Source: Paraconexibacter algicola
GTDB taxonomy: Bacteria > Actinomycetota > Thermoleophilia > Solirubrobacterales > Solirubrobacteraceae
DNA length: 64,000 nucleotides
Direction: 5' to 3'
NCBI RefSeq assembly: GCF_003044185.1
Contig: NZ_PYYB01000004.1
Location: 248,001 to 312,000, forward strand
Shown: positions 57,848 to 64,000 of the stretch, one piece after another
How the letters are laid out: every line of letters starts with the position of its first letter
Numbering within the stretch: the stretch's first letter is position 1
Notes under the pieces: generated by a model
Databases searched by the model: none
What the model saw: the letters and a program-made list of their open reading frames with translations, nothing else
What the model was told of the DNA's origin: nothing
Program-made: the position numbers and the translations under genes

Positions 57848-58579
57848 ATGCGGTCCCTCGGACACCTCCCGGTGCTCGCGCTCGCGCTCGCCGGGGCCGC
57901 CGGGGTCGTCGTCCTCGCCGGGGTGCTGCCGCTGCCCGACCCGTACCCGGCGGCGCGCGACGCGGTCGACGAGCTGGGCGCCTGGACCTACCTGCTCGTC
58001 GGGGCGGTCGTGCTGCTGGAGACGAGCGTCGGGCTGGGGATGCTCTCGCCCGGCGAGGCGGTGATCGCGGTCGCGGGTGCGGCGGCGGCCGCGGGCGTCC
58101 TGGACCCGGTGGTGCTCGTGGCGGTCGCCTGGTGCTGCGGCGTCGCGGGCGACACGCTCAGCTGGGCGCTCGGCCGCCGCTACGGGCAGGCCGCGCTGCC
58201 GCGCATCGGCCGGCGGGTCGGGCTGACGCCCGCGCGGGTGGACCGCGTCGCCGCGCGCGTGGCGCGGGGCGGCGGCTGGGTGCTGATCGCCGGGCGCTTC
58301 GTCGGCCCGGTGCGCGTGCTCGCCCCGTTCCTGTGCGGCGCCAGCGGCATGCGCTACCGGAAGTTCCTCCCGTTCGACGTGGTCGGGATCGCGCTGTGGG
58401 CGGGCACGTACCTGGCGATCGGCTGGGCGTTCTCCGACGCGCTGGAGTCCGCGACCGGGCGCGCGGGGCAGATCGGCATCGCCGTGCTGCTCGCGGGCGG
58501 GATCGTGGTGCTGGCGCTGCGGCGCGTCAGCCCGGCGCCGGGACCGTCGCCGACGCCGGATCCGGCTCGCCCCGCCTGA
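57848..58579 (+). CDS. DedA family membrane protein
   Basis: 243 residues. TYLLVGAVVLLETSVGLGML then SPGEAVIAVAG gives the first DedA loop (E-x..-P-x-E, with GLGMLSPGE instead of the PPIPSE of the other copy at 43086); VLIAGRFVGPVRVLAPFLCG is the second loop with its Arg. Four to five helices plus a Pro-rich tail. Probably a membrane lipid transporter. Its last 53 bases overlap the end of the convergent Abhydrolase_9 gene. Confidence 0.85.
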   Translation: MRSLGHLPVLALALAGAAGVVVLAGVLPLPDPYPAARDAVDELGAWTYLLVGAVVLLETSVGLGMLSPGEAVIAVAGAAAAAGVLDPVVLVAVAWCCGVAGDTLSWALGRRYGQAALPRIGRRVGLTPARVDRVAARVARGGGWVLIAGRFVGPVRVLAPFLCGASGMRYRKFLPFDVVGIALWAGTYLAIGWAFSDALESATGRAGQIGIAVLLAGGIVVLALRRVSPAPGPSPTPDPARPA

Positions 58580-60113
58580 GCGCCCGCAGCCGCGCGCCGC
58601 GCGCGACCTCGCGCTCGATCAGCCGGTCGGCGAGCTGCTGCGCGGCGTCCGGGGGCAGGTGGTGGCCGAGCGCGAGGTTGACCGCCAGCGGCAGCTCGAC
58701 GCGGTAGTCGTGCGCGGCGGCCTGCGGCAGGTCGGACGTCCAGCGGGTGGCGCGCAGGAGGTCGAAGACGAGCTGCAGGAACGTGATGCCCGGCACCCAG
58801 CGCAGCCCGTCCGGGCCGCCGTCCTCGTGCAGGCGCTCGTCGAGCCACTCCGGTCGCCGCCACAGGACGTCGAAGCCGCTGAACAGCACGACCGGGTCGA
58901 CCCGCCGGTCCAGGAACGCGAAGCGCAGCGCGCGGGCGGCGGCCGGGTCGGCGTCGAGCAGCTCCCGTGTGGAGACGAGCGCGACCCGCTCGTCGCGGGG
59001 CACCCGGTCCTTCTGGAACGCGCGGCGCAGCCCGGAGAAGAACGGCGTGCCCGCCCACAGGGCGCGGTCGACCCCGGCGGCGTCGAGCGCGGCGACCCCA
59101 CCGTCCTTGAAGACCTCCTGGCTGGCCCACGCGCCGAGGCTCTCGCCGTAGACGACGACCTCCGGGCGGTGCGGCCGGTCCGCCAGCCGGGCGGCGAGCT
59201 CGGCCAGCACGGCGCGGTGCGTGTCGCGCGCGACCGGCACCTTGAACGGCATCGCGAGCGTCGGGCGGTCCCAGTACTGGACGCAGACGCTCGCCACGTC
59301 GCCGCGGCAGAGCACCTCCTCGGCGTCCAGCGGCACGGGGTTGACGAACCCGCGCAGGGTCGCCGACCAGACGACGACCCGCCCGCGGTCCAGGCCGCCG
59401 AGCCGCTCGAGCTCGTCGATCGCGAGCCGCGCGCGCTCCTGCACGGTCGGGGCGCTGCCGACGCCGACGAACACCCGGACGGGATCGACCGCCGGGCCCC
59501 CGTCGGGCCGAAGCGCGCGGATGTCCGCGGCGGGGACCGCGCAGGCGAGGAACCGCGTGCCCTCGAAGTCCAGGCCCTCGCGCGGGACGGCGCTCCCGGC
59601 GCCGCCGGAGACGGTGGGCAGGAACGTGCCGCCCACGGGCGGGTAGGCGGTCATCCGCGGTCGCTGGCGGCGCGGGTCGGTGCGCTTCCACGCCCACCAG
59701 CCGCTCGCGCCGAGCGCGACCGCGCCCGCGAGCGCCACCCGGTCGACCGGCTCGCGTCGCTCGCGGACGGGGGCGAGCGCTCCGAGCAGCGCGCCGATCC
59801 CGGCGACGCGGGCGCCCGTGCCGACCGCGGCGACGAGGTCCGACGGGCTGGACGGCAGCTCCGCGAGGGTCGCGGCGGCCCCGATCCCGGCGACCGCCAG
59901 CCGGGCCTCGGACTCGCTGCCCAGCCGCTCGGCCAGGCGCAGCACCGCGACCTCCGTCACCGCGCCCGCCCCGGCGCCGAGGACCACCGCGCCGGCCGTC
60001 ACGGCCGCCTGGTCGCGGCGGCGACGGCGCAGCAGCGACGGCGTGAAGGAGGCGGCGAGCGCGACCGCGGCCATGATCCGCGCGGTGTCGCGGCGCTCGA
60101 AGGTGGTGCTCAC
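58527..60113 (-). CDS. Membrane-anchored alpha/beta hydrolase (Abhydrolase_9 family)
   Basis: 528 residues from GTG 60113 (an ATG at 60074 is possible). The N-terminal half is hydrophobic with several helices (AAVTAGAVVLGAGAGAVTEV; GAGIGALLGALAPV; ALAGAVALGASGWWAW), as in Abhydrolase_9_N. The C-terminal half begins near TAYPPVGGTFLP and has the nucleophile elbow VVYGESLGAWASQ with Ser, and ALWAGTPFFSG. Family members are membrane proteins of unknown substrate. Tail-to-tail 53-base overlap with the DedA gene. Confidence 0.82.
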   Translation of the reverse strand: MSTTFERRDTARIMAAVALAASFTPSLLRRRRRDQAAVTAGAVVLGAGAGAVTEVAVLRLAERLGSESEARLAVAGIGAAATLAELPSSPSDLVAAVGTGARVAGIGALLGALAPVRERREPVDRVALAGAVALGASGWWAWKRTDPRRQRPRMTAYPPVGGTFLPTVSGGAGSAVPREGLDFEGTRFLACAVPAADIRALRPDGGPAVDPVRVFVGVGSAPTVQERARLAIDELERLGGLDRGRVVVWSATLRGFVNPVPLDAEEVLCRGDVASVCVQYWDRPTLAMPFKVPVARDTHRAVLAELAARLADRPHRPEVVVYGESLGAWASQEVFKDGGVAALDAAGVDRALWAGTPFFSGLRRAFQKDRVPRDERVALVSTRELLDADPAAARALRFAFLDRRVDPVVLFSGFDVLWRRPEWLDERLHEDGGPDGLRWVPGITFLQLVFDLLRATRWTSDLPQAAAHDYRVELPLAVNLALGHHLPPDAAQQLADRLIEREVARGARLRALRRGEPDPASATVPAPG

Positions 60114-60170
60114 GGCCGCGATGCTGCCACAGGACGCGGCGCCGGCGGTTAGCCTCCGCCGAACGCCGGC

Positions 60171-60192
60171 GTTCACCCGGTGTTCACCCCGG
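60171..60192 (+). promoter_or_regulatory. PHO box (PhoP direct repeats) upstream of phoD
   Basis: Two adjacent 11-base direct repeats, GTTCACCCGGT (60171-60181) and GTTCACCCCGG (60182-60192). This equals the actinobacterial PhoP site as known from Streptomyces (11-base repeats of GTTCACC-type). It lies 32 bases before the phoD start, the expected place for activation under phosphate starvation. Confidence 0.8.
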
Positions 60193-60224
60193 TCCCCCGC
60201 CTTCTCTGACAGGTTCCCGCGCCC

Positions 60225-61808
60225 GTGAGCGATCTCTCCTCCCCCGTCACCCGCCGCACCGTGGTCGGCGGCGCCCTCGCCACCGGCGGCGCCGTGCTGC
60301 TCGGCGGCCCTGCCGCGCTCGCCGCGAAGCCGCCGCGCCGCCGCATCCGCGAGCCGCTGCTCACCGACGGCGACTTCCACCTCGGGGTCGGCTCGGGCTT
60401 CCCGGGCACCGACGAGATCACCCTGTGGACGCGCGTCGAGGGCGTCGAGCGCAACAGCCGCGTCCGCCTGGAGGTCGCCCGCGATCCCGACTTCCGCCGC
60501 ACGGTGCTGCGCCGCGACGTGCGCGTGCCCGTCGTGCGCGACGCGACCGTCCACGCGCGGCTGAAGGGCGGGCCGCTGCGGCCCGGCGAGGAGTACTACT
60601 ACCGCTTCACCACGCGGCGGACCGCGTCGGACGTCGGCCGCTTCCGCACCGCGCGCCCGGCCGACTCACGCGAGCCGGTGCGGATCGGGTTCTTCTCCTG
60701 CCAGGACTACCAGGCGGGCTACTACCCGGCGCACGCGGCGCTCGCCGCGCAGGACGACCTCGACCTCGTCGTCTGCCTGGGCGACTACGTCTACGAGCAG
60801 ACCTTCTACGACGGCCCCGCCGACCGCAAGGACACGCTCGGCGCGGCGAAGGACGGCTTCGTCCTGACGCTCCCCGAGTGGCGGGAGAAGTACCGCCTCT
60901 ACAAGGCCGACCCGAACCTCCGCAAGCTCCACGCGGCGCACCCGTTCATCGCGATCTGGGACGACCACGAGGTCGAGGACAACTACGCCGGGGAGCGGCG
61001 CGACACCGCCAAGGGCCAGGACGCCCCGTACGACATCCGCGAGCGGCGCCGCAACGGCTACCTCGCGTTCTTCGAGTACATGCCGCGGCTGCGCGCCAAG
61101 CCGGTCGACTTCCGCATCTACGGCAGCGTGCCGCTCGGCGCCACCGCCGAGCTGTTCCTGCTCGACCAGCGTCAGTACCGCGACCCGCAGGCGTGCACGG
61201 GCCAGATCGTCGTGCCGTGCCCGGACGCCGAGACGGGACGGCGCACGTTCCTCGGGGCCGAGCAGAAGGCGTGGTTCAAGCGCGCGGTCACCGACTCGCG
61301 GGCGCAGTGGAAGGTCGTCGCCAACCAGCTGATGATCATGGCCGTCGACTCGGTCCCCGGCACGACCATCAACGTCGACGCGTGGGACGGCTACGGCGCG
61401 GAGCGGCGCGAGATCCTCGAGCACTTCCGGGCCCGCGGCGTGCGGGACCTGACGTTCATCACCGGGGACATCCACACGTTCTTCGCGGGGACGGTCCACA
61501 CCAACGGCCGCGCGAACACGCCGGCGGTCGGGACGGAGTTCGTCGGCGGCTCGATCACCTCGCTCGGGTTCGAGGACATCATCCCCGAGGCCACCGCGCG
61601 CGAGACGATCAAGGCGGCGCTGCGCACCACCAACCCGCACATCTCCTACGCGGACTTCCAGCACCGCGGCTTCGGTCGGCTGGAGGCCCGCACCGACGGG
61701 CTGCGCGTGGAGTACCACTCCGTCGACGCGCAGGACCCGGCCGCCCGGCCGGTGCGGCAGGCCGCGTTCTCGGTCGCGCCGGGCGACACGACCGTGCGCC
61801 CGGCCTGA
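60225..61808 (+). CDS. phoD: PhoD-family alkaline phosphatase/phosphodiesterase, Tat-exported
   Basis: 527 residues from GTG 60225. A Tat signal (SPVTRRTVVGGALATGGAVL ... ALAA) starts the protein. The PhoD N-terminal domain (LGVGSGFPGTDEITLWTRVE) is followed by the metallophosphatase core: IGFFSCQDYQAGYYPAH, VVCLGDYVYEQ, FIAIWDDHEVEDNYAG, and FITGDIHTFFAGTVH. These supply the Asp/His metal ligands of the Fe-Ca site. It releases phosphate from phosphate mono- and diesters outside the cell. Regulated by the PHO box just upstream. Confidence 0.95.
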   Translation: MSDLSSPVTRRTVVGGALATGGAVLLGGPAALAAKPPRRRIREPLLTDGDFHLGVGSGFPGTDEITLWTRVEGVERNSRVRLEVARDPDFRRTVLRRDVRVPVVRDATVHARLKGGPLRPGEEYYYRFTTRRTASDVGRFRTARPADSREPVRIGFFSCQDYQAGYYPAHAALAAQDDLDLVVCLGDYVYEQTFYDGPADRKDTLGAAKDGFVLTLPEWREKYRLYKADPNLRKLHAAHPFIAIWDDHEVEDNYAGERRDTAKGQDAPYDIRERRRNGYLAFFEYMPRLRAKPVDFRIYGSVPLGATAELFLLDQRQYRDPQACTGQIVVPCPDAETGRRTFLGAEQKAWFKRAVTDSRAQWKVVANQLMIMAVDSVPGTTINVDAWDGYGAERREILEHFRARGVRDLTFITGDIHTFFAGTVHTNGRANTPAVGTEFVGGSITSLGFEDIIPEATARETIKAALRTTNPHISYADFQHRGFGRLEARTDGLRVEYHSVDAQDPAARPVRQAAFSVAPGDTTVRPA

Positions 61809-61823
61809 CCTCCGCGGCGCGGC

Positions 61824-63065
61824 TCAGGGGCGGCGCAGCGCGATCGTGCGCGTGCGCCGGACGCCGCGCAGCACGAACCGCACGGTCAGGGTGCGCGCCC
61901 CGGGCGCGACCCGCACGGTGACCGCCCGGCCGCTGCGGACCGTCCGCCCGCCCGGGAGGACGAGGCGCCGCGTCACGCTGCGGCGGGTCCCGTCGGCGGC
62001 GAGCAGCACCAGCCGCGGCGTGAACCGCACGAAGCCGCCGCGGACGGTCACGCGCGACGGCGTGAGCAGCACGCGCGGCGCGGTCGGGCCGTCGGCGGGC
62101 GTCGCCGCCGCGCCGGCGGCGGGGACGGGCGCGAGCGCGGCGCCGGTGACGCGCGCGGACGGCAGCTCGGCGATCACCCCGTCGAAGCCGACGCTGAAGA
62201 GGCGCCCGGCGGAGAAGCCGCTGCGCCCGTGCCCGAACGCGACGGCGCTCGGGGTGCGCAGCCCGGTGGCGATCGTGCAGAACCGCGGCGCGGCCGTGTC
62301 GACCCGCCAGACCTCCCCCGGGACCTGGGCGGCGACGTAGAGCCGGTCGGCGCCGTCGATCGTCATGCCGTCGAGGCCGGCGGCGATCCCGTCCGGCGGC
62401 GGGGTGGCGAAGGTCCGCACCTGCGAGGAGTCGCGCAGGTCGATCCGCGTGATCGCCGCGGGCTGGAAGGTCTGGGCGGCGTAGAGGTGGCGCTGCGCAC
62501 GGTCGATCGCCAGGCCGTTGGCGCTGAACACGGACGCCCAGCGCAGCTGGACGGTGCCGTCGGGGCCGACGCGGTCGATGCCGAACCCGACGTCGCTGGA
62601 GGCGTACACGGCGCCGTCGTCCGCGCGCACGATCCCGTTGACCATCTGCAGGCCGGAGGCGACGGTCTCGACCACGCGCGTGGTCGGGTCGACGCGCAGC
62701 AGCCGGGCGACCGGTCGCAGGTTGCCCTGGAGGCCGGGCACGAGCCCGTCGCCCTGGCCGACGAGGATCCGGCCGCGCTCGTCGATCGCGAGCCCGCCGG
62801 GCGCGTCGATGCCGCTGGCGATCGTCTCGGGTGCCGCTCCGGGCGCGTCGAGGCGGCGCAGCTCGCGGGCGGTCGTGTCCGTGTAGTAGAGGCGCCCGTC
62901 GGCGTCGACGATCGCCGACTCGAGCACCCCCTGCCCGGTGAGGACCGGGGTCGCGGGCGCGGCGCCCTCGGGGCAGCGGTCGATCGCCTGCGCGGCCGGG
63001 GTGGCGAGCGCCAGCAGGCCGGCGGTGGCGAGGAGCGACCGGCGGACGGTGCGGATCGGGGTCAT
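61824..63065 (-). CDS. Secreted SMP-30/gluconolactonase-like beta-propeller protein
   Basis: 413 residues from ATG 63065, with a signal peptide (RRSLLATAGLLALATPAAQA). The body is a six-bladed propeller of the SMP-30/NHL type: LESAIVDADGRLYYTDTTAR, PGGLAIDERGRILVGQGDG, VNGIVRADDGAVYASSDVG, ANGLAIDRAQRHLYAAQT, DGMTIDGADRLYVAAQVP. A C-terminal basic beta domain follows (ARTLTVRFVLRGVRRTRTIA). Catalytic metal ligands of lactonases are not certain. Overlaps the thioesterase gene by ATGA, an odd pairing of secreted and cytosolic products. Confidence 0.8.
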   Translation of the reverse strand: MTPIRTVRRSLLATAGLLALATPAAQAIDRCPEGAAPATPVLTGQGVLESAIVDADGRLYYTDTTARELRRLDAPGAAPETIASGIDAPGGLAIDERGRILVGQGDGLVPGLQGNLRPVARLLRVDPTTRVVETVASGLQMVNGIVRADDGAVYASSDVGFGIDRVGPDGTVQLRWASVFSANGLAIDRAQRHLYAAQTFQPAAITRIDLRDSSQVRTFATPPPDGIAAGLDGMTIDGADRLYVAAQVPGEVWRVDTAAPRFCTIATGLRTPSAVAFGHGRSGFSAGRLFSVGFDGVIAELPSARVTGAALAPVPAAGAAATPADGPTAPRVLLTPSRVTVRGGFVRFTPRLVLLAADGTRRSVTRRLVLPGGRTVRSGRAVTVRVAPGARTLTVRFVLRGVRRTRTIALRRP

Positions 63066-63880
63066 CGGGCCTCCACGTAGAGGGACTGGGCGCTCGTGCC
63101 GAGCGCGCCGTGGAGGTCGGAGAGCCGCGAGGCGGCCAGCCCGATCCCGGCGCCGTCGATCACCGTGCGGGCGTCGAGCTGCACCCACTCCCCCACGGGC
63201 TCGCGCTGGAGCTGCACGGTCAGGTCGGTGTTGACGAACAGGTGGGTGCGGAAGTCCAGGGCGCTCGAGACGCCGTTGCCGAAGTCCGCGGCCATCGCGA
63301 CGAGCGCCAGCGGCGAGGCCGCCTCGTCGTCGACGAGCGGCCGGGCGGCACGGAACCAGGTGACCGCGGGACCGGGCTCCAGGAAGTCCCCGTGCACGAA
63401 CCGCAGCTCCATGCCCGTGACGCCGAAGCCGGTGTCCGCCTCCCCCATCGGGACCATCGGCGCGAGCGGGTGCGCGAGCGGGTCGGGGCCGCCGGGGACC
63501 TCGGCGGGGCCGGTCGCGCGCGCCGCGTCGGGGACCGGGACGGGCGGGTCGGCGACGCGGTGGCGCACCGCTCGCGCCCGCAGCACGACGGGGCCGCCCG
63601 CGACCGCGAGCTGCGCCTCGACGAGCTGGAAGCGACGGCCCGGCTTGACCAGCGCGGCGGAGACGGTCAGCGGGGCGAGCGGGACGGGACCGAGGAACTC
63701 GTAGGCGAGCCGCAGGACCGCCATGCGCGTCCCGTCGGTGCCGGAGGGCACCGCGGCGATCTCCCGGGCGAGCAGGCCGGCGGGCGCGCCGCCGTGGAGC
63801 TGCGCGTCGTCCCACGGGCCGCGGGCGTGCCCGGACGGCACGTAGGTGCCGCCCTCACGCGTGAAGATCGGCTCGGTCAC
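63062..63880 (-). CDS. Thioesterase family protein (acyl-CoA thioesterase-like, double hotdog)
   Basis: 272 residues from GTG 63880. GPWDDAQLHGGAPAGLLARE, MAVLRLAYEFLGPVPLAPLT, RRFQLVEAQLAVAGGPVVLR and, in the second half, PLVDDEAASPLALVAMAADF and DLTVQLQREPVGEWVQLDAR are typical of the TesB-like/4HBT_3 family of actinobacterial acyl-CoA thioesterases. Two hotdog folds in tandem. Coupled by GTGA to the gene upstream and by ATGA to the SMP-30-like gene. Confidence 0.85.
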   Translation of the reverse strand: MTEPIFTREGGTYVPSGHARGPWDDAQLHGGAPAGLLAREIAAVPSGTDGTRMAVLRLAYEFLGPVPLAPLTVSAALVKPGRRFQLVEAQLAVAGGPVVLRARAVRHRVADPPVPVPDAARATGPAEVPGGPDPLAHPLAPMVPMGEADTGFGVTGMELRFVHGDFLEPGPAVTWFRAARPLVDDEAASPLALVAMAADFGNGVSSALDFRTHLFVNTDLTVQLQREPVGEWVQLDARTVIDGAGIGLAASRLSDLHGALGTSAQSLYVEAR

Positions 63881-64000
63881 GCGTCCTGCGCGCCGAGGGC
63901 CTTGCGGCGCATCGACCACATCTGGGCCGAGCGCTCCATCTCCAGCGCCGCGCCCCAGGGCAGCGCGGGCGGCCCGAGCTCGGTGCGCAGGGACAGCGTG
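63877..64000 (-). CDS. C-terminal end of a protein cut by the window edge
   Basis: The last 40 residues before TGA 63877-63879 read TLSLRTELGPPALPWGAALE then MERSAQMWSMRRKALGAQDA. They resemble the helical C-terminus of enoyl-CoA hydratase/isomerases, and the coupled thioesterase gene would suit that, but the fragment is too short to assign. It overlaps the thioesterase start by GTGA, so it belongs to the same operon. Confidence 0.5.
   Translation of the reverse strand, partial: TLSLRTELGPPALPWGAALEMERSAQMWSMRRKALGAQDA

Noticed and set aside
1-64000. CRISPR arrays, insertion sequences, prophage, tRNA or rRNA
   Set aside because: No spaced direct repeats, transposase, integrase or phage structural genes, and no T-loop/cloverleaf candidates held up on reading.

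Overview
The window is very GC-rich, tightly packed DNA from a chromosome, with frequent GTG starts, 1- or 4-base gene overlaps and long spurious antisense frames. The gene mix points to a high-GC actinobacterium: homodimeric AceE-type pyruvate dehydrogenase, a CASTOR/POLLUX-type channel, many TetR regulators, a Streptomyces-like PHO box, and secreted ELWxxDGT, choice-of-anchor A and TolB-propeller proteins. I infer the class Thermoleophilia, probably Solirubrobacterales (Conexibacter/Patulibacter type); no rRNA or other decisive marker is present. I found no rRNA, tRNA, CRISPR array, insertion sequence or prophage.

Layout. 1-5.2 kb: the start of a secreted CSLREA protein, a drug-efflux pump with a divergent TetR regulator around a perfect palindrome, a small membrane protein with its own TetR, a DHFR-like reductase and a Phd/PIN toxin-antitoxin pair. 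5.3-14.7 kb: very large secreted proteins (TolB propeller; ELWxxDGT repeats), an SDR oxidoreductase and a chagasin-like protein. 14.7-18.5 kb: a complete CYP153 alkane hydroxylase unit (ferredoxin, P450, ferredoxin reductase, TetR). 20.9-26.0 kb: a five-gene run that reads as a mycosporine-like amino acid (UV sunscreen) pathway, mysA-mysB-mysC-mysD, led by a HAD-fold protein that has lost both catalytic aspartates. 26-31 kb: more secreted proteins (choice-of-anchor A, beta-gamma-crystallin/peptidase-like, RTX). 31-34 kb: a BaiN/YhiN flavoprotein and purK-purE. 34.7-36.1 kb: a run of small stress or membrane proteins. 36-44 kb: a DUF3516-type helicase, patatin, GIDE-like protein, ion channel and DedA protein. 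44-48 kb: a thioester-reductase-like SDR, then an overlapping five-gene operon holding an RNase Sa-type ribonuclease and its barstar, next to a PabC-like protein lacking its PLP lysine and a P1 peptidase. 48.7-52.5 kb: aceE-aceF. 52.6-54.6 kb: a second alkane oxidation unit, alkB-rubredoxin-TetR. 54.7-64 kb: a thioredoxin-like lipoprotein downstream of a structured leader, TetR, aminotransferase, DedA, an Abhydrolase_9 protein, a PHO-box-preceded phoD, an SMP-30-like secreted protein and a thioesterase.

Themes. Alkane terminal oxidation occurs twice (CYP153 and AlkB), each unit with its own electron carrier and TetR gene; pyruvate dehydrogenase and a long-chain reductase-like gene add to carbon and lipid metabolism. 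The sunscreen cluster, CsbD protein and secreted matrix-like proteins suit a surface or soil organism exposed to light and drying. At least a dozen genes start 6 to 9 bases after a TANNNT-like -10 box, so leaderless transcription looks common.
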